The translations under genes were made by a program, and so were the position numbers. From the NCBI GenBank assembly GCA_023413275.1, contig JAEZPX010000188.1:1-13774 (forward strand): a stretch of 13,774 nucleotides of DNA, read 5' to 3'. The notes beneath the pieces are model-generated. The model was not told the DNA's origin. It did not search any database and worked only from the letters and a program-made list of their open reading frames with translations. Below are positions 1 to 8,400 of this stretch, piece after piece. The stretch's first letter is position 1; every line of letters starts with the position of its first letter. This DNA is from Bacillota bacterium. Its GTDB lineage: Bacteria > Bacillota > Clostridia > Lachnospirales > Anaerotignaceae.

Positions 1-974
1 AGTTCCGTTCGGTTATGCAAGCTATCCCCAAGGCGTTTTCCTTCCTCAAGCATAGATACCGTGCCTTTTACTTGGGTGCCAATATATTTGTTATCCATAA
101 CCTTCCCCGTAATGGAAACCGCTTCCACCACAGGCAAGCCTGCCCCGATCAAAGTTGACATAGTGGCGGCAAATTGGGATGCCTGCTTTAACATAGCGAG
201 CTTTCCAAAGATGGGAATTTTAAGTTTGAAATGCTCCAGCTTCAAACGATTGTCTTCCTTTTTTTCATATAATTTATATACCACCAAAACAAGGGCAATC
301 AAAGCCACCAAGGCAAACCAATAGTGTACAAAGAAATTGGATAAACCAATTAACATCTTTGTAGGCAACGGGAGGTCAACTCCCAATTCTGCAAAGCTGC
401 TTGTAAAAACAGGTACCGCCTTAACCATAATTATGATTATGACAAGAACCGCCACAATCATGGTAAATGCGGGATAGACCATGGCATTTTTGACCTTTCC
501 CTTCATTTTTGCACTTTTATCAAAGTAGTCATGAAGGCGACGAAAGGAATGCTCCAAGGTACCTGATTCTTCCCCTGAGCGTATGGTTTCAATAAACGTA
601 ATAGGAAGGTTGGGGCCTTTGGTTTGAAAGCTTTTCGCCAAGCTTACCCCTGATGCAACATCCTTAGAAACCCCTTCCAAAATTGCTTTCAATTTTTTAT
701 TTTCAGTTTGCGCCGCAATCATTTCCACTGCACGAAGGATGGGGAGCCCCGCACCTACAATAACGGAAAGCTGAGAGCATAGAATTGCCAATGCTTTTTC
801 ATTGATTTTTCCTGTAACGGCATTTCCTTTTCCCATCTTTACTTCTGAAATACTCGTCACAATATCATGGTTTTCTTTAATTTTATTGATTGCTTCATAT
901 TCACTAAAAGCTTCAATGAAACCTTCGATCTCCGCACCCTTTTTGGAAACCGCTTTATATTTATAAGTTAGCAA
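1..974 (-). CDS. pilC: Type IV pilus inner-membrane platform protein PilC (T2SSF family), C-terminus cut by window edge
   Basis: PilC is the polytopic membrane platform on which the PilB and PilT motors act to add or remove pilin subunits. The frame is open from 974 to the window edge, giving 324 residues of an expected ~400. Residues ~60-185 form the first T2SSF domain, with the typical block RSGEESGTL (~132-140) followed by NAMVYPAF, which leads into a hydrophobic segment (~168-190). A second hydrophobic segment lies at ~211-228. The second T2SSF domain starts at ~250 with SQFAATMSTLIGAGLPVVEA and is incomplete. The start is TTG at 974: an in-frame ATG at 980 is followed at once by TAA, while GGGGAG at 981-986 sits 6 bases before TTG, giving the family-typical start LTYKYKAVSKKG. 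It is the last gene in view of the pilus operon, 35 bases after pilT. GspF of a type II secretion system is excluded mainly by the adjacent pilT. Confidence 0.95.
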   Translation of the reverse strand, partial: MLTYKYKAVSKKGAEIEGFIEAFSEYEAINKIKENHDIVTSISEVKMGKGNAVTGKINEKALAILCSQLSVIVGAGLPILRAVEMIAAQTENKKLKAILEGVSKDVASGVSLAKSFQTKGPNLPITFIETIRSGEESGTLEHSFRRLHDYFDKSAKMKGKVKNAMVYPAFTMIVAVLVIIIIMVKAVPVFTSSFAELGVDLPLPTKMLIGLSNFFVHYWFALVALIALVLVVYKLYEKKEDNRLKLEHFKLKIPIFGKLAMLKQASQFAATMSTLIGAGLPVVEAVSITGKVMDNKYIGTQVKGTVSMLEEGKRLGDSLHNRTE

Positions 975-980
975 TTACAT

Positions 981-986
981 CTCCCC
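981..986 (-). promoter_or_regulatory. Ribosome binding site for pilC that decides a TTG start
   Basis: GGGGAG reads on the minus strand 6 bases upstream of TTG 974. The ATG directly after the GGGGAG (978-980) is followed by TAA and cannot start a gene. TTG is therefore the only start consistent with the spacing and with the PilC N-terminal consensus. Confidence 0.75.
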
Positions 987-1002
987 TTTCCACTGATGGA
1001 AA
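987..1002 (-). promoter_or_regulatory. Short hairpin directly upstream of the pilC ribosome binding site
   Basis: TTTCCA-TCAG-TGGAAA on the minus strand is a perfect 6-bp stem with a 4-base loop, ending next to the Shine-Dalgarno sequence. There is no following T-run, so it is not a standard terminator. It may set pilC translation or mark an mRNA processing or 3'-end point between pilT and pilC; this is inferred from position only. Confidence 0.4.
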
Positions 1003-1009
1003 TTGTTTC

Positions 1010-2056
1010 TTATGTGATATTTCTTTTTACAAAATCCAAATTTTTTGCGGCAAACAAGGCTGTTCTGCTGGAAATCTTTTTATCACGATATAGCTTGATA
1101 ATTGCATTATCCATGGTCACAGAGCCTTTATCCGCCGTGGTGGATATGACGTTGTCTATCTGAGGAGATTTTCCTTCTCGAATCAAATTTCTGATTGCAG
1201 GATTTACCAGCATGAATTCACATGCGGGAATCCGTCCGCTTCCATCCTTTTTGGGCAGAAGCTGTTGTGCCAAAACTGCCATAAGGGTTAATGAAAGCTG
1301 TAAACGAATCTGCTGTTGTCTAGCCTCAGGGAAGGAGTCGACAATACGATCCACAACTTCCGCCGCCGAGCCGGTATGCAAAGTAGTTAGCACCAAATGC
1401 CCTGTTTCCGCCGCTTTTAAGGCAGTTTCCATGGTAATGGTATCACGCATCTCACCAATCAAAATAACGTCAGGGTCCTCTCTTAAAACGGAACGAAGGC
1501 CTGATTCATAGCTTTTTGTATCCCGCCCGATTTCTCTTTGGTTAAAAATACTCAAATCTGGCTCATAAATATATTCTATAGGGTCTTCCAATGTAATAAC
1601 ATGGCAATCCCTTGTATGATTAATACGGTCAATCAGGGATGCAAGGGTGGTAGACTTACCTGAACCCGTCTGCCCCGTTACAATGACAATGCCCCGCTTT
1701 AGCTCCGTCAGACTCTCTACCCCCTCAGGCAAGCCCAAACTTTCCAGCACTGGAATCTTATCATTTAAAAGTCGGATCACCACCGAGGTATGGTCCTGCT
1801 GACGGAATAAATTGATACGGACACGAATCCCCTCAATGGTTCTTGCCAAGTCCATTTCTCCAGCTTCCAAAAAATCTTCATAGCGATATCTGGCTAATTC
1901 CATGGCATACGTGTCGCAATCCTCATCATTTAAAATGAAATCGGCCATGGATTCTAACCGCCCATTGACACGGCATTTGGGTGGCAAGCCAAAAATTAAA
2001 TGAATATCCGAAGCCTTCTTATCATTGGCATAAACAATTAGGTCATCAACTCTCAT
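1010..2056 (-). CDS. pilT: Type IV pilus retraction ATPase PilT
   Basis: PilT is the hexameric cytoplasmic ATPase that depolymerises pili and drives twitching. Numbering from the upstream ATG 2062 (350 residues), it shows: the N-terminal ASDIHL block (17-22), Walker A GQTGSGKST (130-138), Asp box ITLEDPIEY (156-164), Walker B VILIGEMRD (199-207), His box TGHLVLTTLHT (220-230), and the PilT-specific C-terminal AIRNLIREGK (289-298), known to be needed for retraction in PilT proteins. The length is typical for the family. Two starts are possible. ATG 2056 has a 9-base spacer after AGAGG (2066-2070), and ATG 2062 only 3, so I prefer 2056 (348 residues). The gene overlaps the end of pilB, which suggests translational coupling. 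It lacks the CxxC pairs of PilB. Its presence argues that this is a retractable pilus and not a type II secretion system. Confidence 0.97.
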   Translation of the reverse strand: MRVDDLIVYANDKKASDIHLIFGLPPKCRVNGRLESMADFILNDEDCDTYAMELARYRYEDFLEAGEMDLARTIEGIRVRINLFRQQDHTSVVIRLLNDKIPVLESLGLPEGVESLTELKRGIVIVTGQTGSGKSTTLASLIDRINHTRDCHVITLEDPIEYIYEPDLSIFNQREIGRDTKSYESGLRSVLREDPDVILIGEMRDTITMETALKAAETGHLVLTTLHTGSAAEVVDRIVDSFPEARQQQIRLQLSLTLMAVLAQQLLPKKDGSGRIPACEFMLVNPAIRNLIREGKSPQIDNVISTTADKGSVTMDNAIIKLYRDKKISSRTALFAAKNLDFVKRNIT

Positions 2057-3764
2057 AAGCATAATCCTCTGAATTCGTTATTCTTTTTGCTTCATCAACG
2101 GTGGTTACACCTTCCAAAACCAATCTCCTGCAGTTATCTGCTAGGGAGACAAACTTCTTATCTCTTTGTATTATATCCGCTAATTCTTCTCTTTTTGCAC
2201 CAGATGCCATGGCATTTCTCACTTTTCTATCCATAACCAATATTTCAAATACAGCAACTCTTCCACGATAACCGGTATTAAAGCACAACGGACAACCATC
2301 TCCATGATAAAATGTATGATTTATCTCTTGAGATAGACCAATGCTTGCCAATTCTTCCGAAGAAGGCGCATATTCCTTTCGACAATTGGGGCAGATTCTG
2401 CGTACAAGACGCTGAGATACAATACCATTTAATGCACTTGAAATTAGATAAGGCTCAACACCAATATCCAAAAGGCGATCCAGCGTGGCAATTGCACTGT
2501 TGGTATGTATGGTTGACAGCACCAAATGCCCTGTTATTGCGGCTCTCATAGCAATTTCCGCCGTTTCACCATCACGGATTTCTCCTACTGCAATAATATC
2601 CGGATCCTGACGAAGAATTGCCCTTAAGCCACCGCTAAAGGTCATCCCTGTTTTTTCATTGATTTGAACCTGATTGATACCGAAAATATTATACTCAACA
2701 GGGTCCTCAAGAGTAATCAGATTACTTTCAACTGTATTTAATTCTCGAATCATCGTATATAAAGTTGAAGATTTTCCTGAACCCGTTGGCCCGGCAATCA
2801 GAACCACGCCGCCACCCTTTTGGTCAATCAGTTTCATATACTTTTCCAAATCTTCCCCTGTTAAACCAATTTTTGCTTTATCCAAAAGTTGCGTATTCTT
2901 ATCCAGCAAACGGATAACAAACTTTTCACCATAAATGGTAGGCAAGGTAGACATACGCAAATCGATATCGGCTTTTTTTACCTTTGCATTGGAACGACCA
3001 TCTTGAGGAATTCTGCGCTCCGTAATATCCATGCCCCCCATAATTTTCAGACGAGAAATCACAGAAGCCTGCAAATCCTTGGGCACGGTCATAATATGCC
3101 GAAGCAAGCCATCAATACGCATTCTTACCCGAACCTCTTTTTCACTGGGCTCTATATGAATGTCACTGGCATGCTCCATCACCCCACGTTCTATCAATGA
3201 GTTCACCAAACGAATGGTTGGTGCTGATTGCTCATCATTATCAATAATATTAGACATAAAGGAATCACCAAAAATAGCAACAACAGGTGAATCATCTATT
3301 TCCCGCTTCATCTCCGCAATTGCCCTTGCCGCCCCCTCATTTCCATATAAAGAGGCAATGTTTCTTTGTATTGACTCCTCCGTTGCAATCAAAGGGATAA
3401 TGCGCTTTTTGCTGACAGCTTTTACATCCTCCAATGCCATGAAATTCAATGGGTCGCTCATTGCCACATATAAGGAATCTCCCTCCAGCTTCACCGGCAC
3501 AAGACCATAGCTGTTAGCCAGTTTTTTAGGCACCAACTCGGAAAGGGAGCTGGGTATTGCTATCACCGATAGGTCAATGGAATCAAGGCCTAATTGAAGC
3601 TTTAAGGTTTCAATCAGCTGTTCTTCGGAAATAATACCCTCTTCAATCAGTTCTTTTCCCAAGCGGTTCTTGGTCTCTTTTTGTTTTTTCAAAGCAACTT
3701 CAAGCTGTTCATCAGAAATGACTCCCGTTGAAGTCAGCATATCGCCCAATCTTTTAAACTTCAT
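2046..3764 (-). CDS. pilB: Type IV pilus extension ATPase PilB with N-terminal MshEN (T2SSE_N) domain
   Basis: PilB is the cytoplasmic hexameric ATPase that powers pilin polymerisation through PilC. The 572 residues are of normal length. Residues 4-60 carry two tandem copies of the MshEN pattern (RLGDMLTSTGVISDEQL at 5-21 and RLGKELIEEGIISEEQL at 34-50, each followed by L-x3-L-x2-Q). This is the motif type that binds cyclic di-GMP in MshE and in several PilB proteins. The ATPase core follows: Walker A GPTGSGKS (325-332), Asp box TLEDPVEY (351-358), Walker B IIAVGEIRD (390-398), His box TGHLVLSTIHT (411-421). A zinc-binding pair of CxxC motifs lies at C458/C461 and C491/C494, as in PilB/GspE. 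The start is ATG 3764 with AAGGA 4 bases upstream. The gene begins 27 bases after a minor pilin gene and overlaps pilT at its 3' end. c-di-GMP control is an inference from the motif. Confidence 0.97.
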   Translation of the reverse strand: MKFKRLGDMLTSTGVISDEQLEVALKKQKETKNRLGKELIEEGIISEEQLIETLKLQLGLDSIDLSVIAIPSSLSELVPKKLANSYGLVPVKLEGDSLYVAMSDPLNFMALEDVKAVSKKRIIPLIATEESIQRNIASLYGNEGAARAIAEMKREIDDSPVVAIFGDSFMSNIIDNDEQSAPTIRLVNSLIERGVMEHASDIHIEPSEKEVRVRMRIDGLLRHIMTVPKDLQASVISRLKIMGGMDITERRIPQDGRSNAKVKKADIDLRMSTLPTIYGEKFVIRLLDKNTQLLDKAKIGLTGEDLEKYMKLIDQKGGGVVLIAGPTGSGKSSTLYTMIRELNTVESNLITLEDPVEYNIFGINQVQINEKTGMTFSGGLRAILRQDPDIIAVGEIRDGETAEIAMRAAITGHLVLSTIHTNSAIATLDRLLDIGVEPYLISSALNGIVSQRLVRRICPNCRKEYAPSSEELASIGLSQEINHTFYHGDGCPLCFNTGYRGRVAVFEILVMDRKVRNAMASGAKREELADIIQRDKKFVSLADNCRRLVLEGVTTVDEAKRITNSEDYAYES

Positions 3765-3791
3765 TTTATCCTTTGTCCCCCCTTCGGTGTT

Positions 3792-4310
3792 CTATGCTAT
3801 GCTTAATGTACGAAAAATAAAAGTATATTTTTTTCTCAAATTGCTATCGTCTTTACTTTGAATGACATAGCTTCCGGAAAAAACCCCATCCTTATAATTC
3901 AAAGTAAAGGAATCTATCATCATAGACGTATAAGTCCCACCGTTTATCAAGGCAACCAGTGGTGCATCATCTGCACTGTCCGCCTTTTCGTCTGTCAGAT
4001 TTAAATAAAGCCAACCTTTTGTCAGTACAAAATGCCCCTTTACCACACTATAGTTTTCATTGGTAATTTGAATCTTGCCATCCTCCTCACTCACAGAGGA
4101 AGAAAATCGCAGAACATCAGATAGAGCAGTATCAATGGTAGCCGCCAGCACCTCACCCTCAGAAACAAACAAGGATTTTTTATAAATACTTGCTGCCGCA
4201 TTTACCGCAGTCGTAATTCCAATGGTTAGGATTGAAATAATTAATAAAGCTACCATAGATTCAAAAAGGGAGAATCCCCCTTTATTTAAGCATTTCTTGA
4301 TTCCATTCAT
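3792..4310 (-). CDS. Minor pilin, PilW/GspJ-like, with class-III prepilin signal
   Basis: This is a small pilin-like protein. From ATG 4310 (172 residues) it has a 12-residue basic leader ending in GG, a predicted prepilin peptidase cut before FSLFE, Glu at mature position 5, and a hydrophobic helix (SMVALLIISILTIGITTAV). A polar, beta-rich head of about 130 residues follows with no recognisable domain. The longest reading starts at GTG 4322, but AAAGGAGG (4323-4330) abuts that GTG with no spacer. ATG 4310 has a 12-base spacer and begins one base after the previous stop (TAA-T-ATG), so I prefer it. Position in the series and N-terminal sequence suggest a GspJ/PilW-type tip-complex subunit. 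The head is too diverged to assign the exact minor pilin class. Confidence 0.85.
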   Translation of the reverse strand: MNGIKKCLNKGGFSLFESMVALLIISILTIGITTAVNAAASIYKKSLFVSEGEVLAATIDTALSDVLRFSSSVSEEDGKIQITNENYSVVKGHFVLTKGWLYLNLTDEKADSADDAPLVALINGGTYTSMMIDSFTLNYKDGVFSGSYVIQSKDDSNLRKKYTFIFRTLSIA

Positions 4311-4311
4311 A

Positions 4312-4614
4312 TTAAATTCCACCCTCCTTTGTTACATAGGAGGTGAATCCCGATCTATCTCCATAATAGTCCACATCATAGGTATATGTGGTGCCACCAC
4401 TTTGAATTGTCACGACTCCGGCGGTGGGAGTTTCTCTTTTTTCAACCTTTTCCAAATCCTCACGATATTTTTTATCTACTTTTTCAGCATCCAGATTGAT
4501 TCTTGTTGAGGATGCGGTCACCTCTGCTAACAGCATGGCAGAAACTGTGAGGATTAAAATCGCCACCAATGTTTCTAATAATGTTTCACCTTTTTTATTC
4601 TGTATCAATTTCAA
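4312..4614 (-). CDS. Very short minor pilin, PilV/GspI-like, TTG start
   Basis: This 100-residue pilin-like protein has the short leader MKLIQNKKG, a predicted cut before ETLLE (Glu at mature position 5), and a hydrophobic helix LVAILILTVSAMLLAEV. A charged helical stretch (NLDAEKVDKKYREDLEKVEKRE) then leads to a tiny beta segment. An acidic first mature residue is unusual for pilins. The start is TTG 4614, whose last two bases form part of the stop TGA of the upstream gene (TTGA), with a G-rich Shine-Dalgarno (AAAGGGGG) about 7 bases upstream. That arrangement implies translational coupling. The I/V-like class is inferred from its order in the minor-pilin series and its small head. It is at the short end for such proteins, but the frame is intact. 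Confidence 0.82.
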   Translation of the reverse strand: MKLIQNKKGETLLETLVAILILTVSAMLLAEVTASSTRINLDAEKVDKKYREDLEKVEKRETPTAGVVTIQSGGTTYTYDVDYYGDRSGFTSYVTKEGGI

Positions 4615-5390
4615 GGGTACACCCCCTTTGAAATGGCTCCGGCATCATAGGTAATTCTTGTATTAATTGTATAAACAGTAACATCATAGGTTTTCGATAC
4701 CCAATCCCATGATGTTGTTCCGTCATATTCTTTAATCTGGGTATATATCTCATGGGTATCCACATCAGGCTTTACTAGTATATCCGCCGAATCTTTATTC
4801 TGAGCGTTGACGCCTGCCTTAAAAGTCACAGTCATGGCATTGTTTACATCTGTGCTGTCATTTAGTGTCAACGAACAGGTGAGTAAGTAAGTATCTCGAT
4901 CCAAGGACATTTTCAACTTCACATCTTCCATGCCTGAGCCTTTTATCACAAACTCTCTGGTTATAACAGCAGAGACCGTCTTGGGTTCTACATACTGGGT
5001 ATGAGAAGTAAACGCCTCATACACCATACCTTGTAATTCAACCCGCAACCTAGCCTCAACACCTTTATCATAGTCCATTTCCGTACAGAGCTCAGCTATA
5101 TCACTATGCCTTTCAGGTCTAATTTGCAAAAGCTCCCCGAAACACTCATAGACTGTGTTTGTTTCCCAGCCCTTATACTCTGCCTCTCCGAAAATATTCC
5201 TGAGAAGATTTGCCGCCGAGCTTACAGAAAGATACTCTTTCTGATTCTCGTCCCGCTGGCGTACCTTATCAATATTTGCCGTAGCTGAGCTTAAAATAAC
5301 CGAGGCAACCATAAAACAAACAAAGAAAAGCATGAGGGCAAGCAAGATAGAGGCGCCTTTATTGCTATTTAATTTTTTATAGATTTTCAT
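4611..5390 (-). CDS. Minor pilin, PilX/GspK-like, lacking Glu5
   Basis: This 259-residue protein has an N-terminal leader MKIYKKLNSNKG, then ASILLALMLFFVCFMVASVI, a long uninterrupted hydrophobic segment. The residue at mature position 5 is Leu, not Glu. The KGAS-hydrophobic start and missing Glu5 are typical of PilX/GspK-type subunits, thought to sit at the very tip because they need no pairing with a subunit ahead of them. Residues ~40-75 are polar and probably helical; the rest is beta-rich with no domain I recognise. ATG 5390 follows AGAGGTG with a suitable spacer. The gene lies 18 bases after the giant pilin gene and overlaps the next minor pilin by 4 bases. Signal cleavage by a prepilin peptidase is predicted from KG^A; no peptidase gene is in the window. 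Confidence 0.82.
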   Translation of the reverse strand: MKIYKKLNSNKGASILLALMLFFVCFMVASVILSSATANIDKVRQRDENQKEYLSVSSAANLLRNIFGEAEYKGWETNTVYECFGELLQIRPERHSDIAELCTEMDYDKGVEARLRVELQGMVYEAFTSHTQYVEPKTVSAVITREFVIKGSGMEDVKLKMSLDRDTYLLTCSLTLNDSTDVNNAMTVTFKAGVNAQNKDSADILVKPDVDTHEIYTQIKEYDGTTSWDWVSKTYDVTVYTINTRITYDAGAISKGVYP

Positions 5391-5408
5391 AAAGGCACCT
5401 CTTTGTTA

Positions 5409-8400
5409 TTAGGGTTGATAGGTAAATGTGTTATTGTTGTATTCAAATACATGCACTGTACCATCTGTTTTATTTCTTAATGTCACTTCATCCAAATAAT
5501 ACCCATTGGTCACCCAGAACACATTTAATGTAAGCCCATTTGCGTTACTATTCTTTAGATTCGCTTCGGAGACTGTGGAAAGATCAATCGTTTCTTCACC
5601 CCATCGCCAGCCAAAATAGTAATAGCTATAAGTGTATTTTGCTTCCCAATTTGATAAATCCTGTGCAAAATCACTGTCAAAAACAATGCCATGTGCATAT
5701 CTATTACTGTAATAAGGGTATCCAAAATAACTATACACTGCAGAGCCTTGGGCATAAAGGTTTCCCTTAGACATATCTTCAAGACTCACCATTATACCAT
5801 TTGCATAATAATTTCCGCCACTGCGATAAAGCTTAATCGCTCCAACTTTCCCGCTTATTCCTACAGGCCAATCCCCACAGTGATCCAATTCTGAAAGTCT
5901 AGGATAAGGGTAAGCCCCACTCATGGTATTGCTCCATGTTGCACTTGTGTTGCTTGTTGTCCAAGCTCCAGAGGTAAATACCGTTTTCAACTGAGCCAAA
6001 GATTTACTTGTTCCACCGGAGTTTGAAATTGCACTATTTATGGTTTTATCCTTTGCCCAATAGCAGGATGCCGTTGTAATGCCCGTAGAACCCGTTGGAA
6101 CAAATCCATAGCTTTGGGTTCCAGATACGCTGGCGAGGGTATAGCAACTCTGAACATTAGAACCAGAGGAAGTTCTGCCAATAAAACCGGATGCAACTGC
6201 ATTGGCAGATTGCACTTGACCTAAGGCATAGCAATTGTTTATGGTTCCACTATTTCTAAGTACAAAACCAGCCGCTTCACCTTTCCCACTGGAAATTGCT
6301 ACATTCACATACGAATTTGTAATAGTACCGAAGTTTTGACCAACCATACCTGCACTTCCTAAGCTGGTGTTAGTTGTAGCAATTGTGCCTGTAGCAAGAC
6401 AATTTTGGATATTACCATTGTTCGTTTTGGCTACGGCTGCTAATCCATCTGTAGAACTGCTCATGTTTATTCCAATTAGAGCCAGATTCTTCACATTGCT
6501 ATTTAAGGCAATGGTATCAAACAAAGGCTTCGTCAAACCAAAAATACGGTTACCATTACTTCCCGTTTTATATCCATTGAAAACTTTAGCATCGCCCCCT
6601 GAAAGGTATCCACCATCAAATGTGTACCCTGCATTGTTAATACCACCTGTCATAGCATCAGCCATAACATCATGATCCAACTTAATATACCATCCACTGC
6701 TTGCGGAAGTCATGTTTTGAAGCTGTTGGGCTGTACGCACCTTAAGAGGTGCCTCAGAGGAAGCCTGCAATGCCGTGGTTGAAAGCGTATCTGCAAAGAA
6801 TCCGTTTACATAAATTGATCGTGTCCTAGGGGTTCTTATAGAATCCTCTGTTTCATCATAGCCAAATTGCAATTCCTTGCTTATCAGATTGTTATCAGGT
6901 TTCAAGATACTCAAGCTTTCATCATTAAGGCTGTATAAATTATAGATTCCTTTCCCTACTGCAATATTGTTCTTTAGAATTGAACCTAGCTGAAGAGTCT
7001 GACCATTTGCTTGAAAGGTTCCTGCATCCTCAAACAGTCGAAGGAGACCATAGCCAGCACTTTCGATGGTTTTGCTATTTGTTGTGTCGAAGTTTCCCAC
7101 ATAAGCAAGTGCATTCTTTTCATTGATATAGCTGGTAGCAAAAGTACCATCGGAATACAGCTCATAATATGTCAAATATCCTGAATCCTTCTTTGTTGAC
7201 TCGTAATACCAATCTCCATAATGAACATAGGTAGTGGTTTTTTCTCTTGGATTAATAACCAATGCAGGGTAAGAATAAGCCACAGAATCTAATGATGAAG
7301 ACCACGGATACGTATTCCCCGAGGTAGCACGACCAGAGCCCCTTGCATCGACACCAGTTGCACTATCTTTGCTTGCTGGAATGGATAAAGAACATAGCTG
7401 TGCATAATTCAATTTATTAACGGAGAAATCCTTTCCTGATGTGGTTCCACTTAAGGTCACCCCTGTACCCACAGTATTAGTCAAATAGTAACCATTAACA
7501 AGCTTTATATTATCTTGTTTATTGATTACAGCATAAGGAACACCTTTTATATCATTTTTATCCCAGCTGCAATAAGTATATACATTGGTAATGACCATAT
7601 TTCTACTGCTGGCTTGATCATCATAAATTCCATAAATATTATCAAAACCGGCACAAATTCCCGCCAAATAGGTGTTGGATGAGGAACTGTCCGAGGCTGT
7701 TACAGTACCACCGCTATAGCAGTTTGTAATCGTCCCTTTACCATTGATAGAGCCCACCAAACCACCAATATAACGAGCTACATTGGAGCTTTTATCCGCA
7801 GTAACCAGCTTGCTTACCGCACTGCTATTTTCAATTCTACCAAAGTTATAACCTACTAAACCACCCACAGCACAAGGCAACTTAGCATTGCTTTTTGGAG
7901 CATAGCTTACTGTATATCCAGTTACCGAGCAATTTTTAACAGATGCATAAGAATATGTATCATCATTTCGATATTGCTCATTATCATCGTAGCCCTTTTT
8001 ACCAACATATACCAAACCTGCCAAAGCGCCTACCCCTGGATGATGTGAACCACCATCGTTGTATTCAGAGATTACATAACCCGATTTATTTTCGGGATCA
8101 GAAGCAATCATGACTATGTTTTTCAATATAGCACCTTGCACCTCACCAAAAAGACCTGTAAATTGATATTTATCCTCATTCGTTGTTACACAGCAATAAT
8201 CAATAATTGAGTATCCTTGACCATCATAAATATTTCTAAAGTTACTTGGTGTATATGTAGCTCCCGTAGGGTCTGTAAACGCCTGAGAATTGGGACGCCC
8301 TATGGGTCTGTTTCGATATGCATTGCCACTTGCGGTATCCATCAGGTTATAGCTTATTCCGCAGTATGTCTTTGTATAAGCCCCAAAATCAATATCATTT

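Noticed and set aside
1..5390. Type II secretion system rather than a type IV pilus
   Set aside because: A dedicated PilT with the retraction motif is present, and the organism appears Gram-positive with no outer-membrane secretin in view.
5589..5738. Aromatic stretch as evidence for a conductive pilus
   Set aside because: Conductive pilin arguments rest on aromatics in a short pilin core packed along the filament; here they lie at the far end of a giant protein, so ligand binding is simpler.
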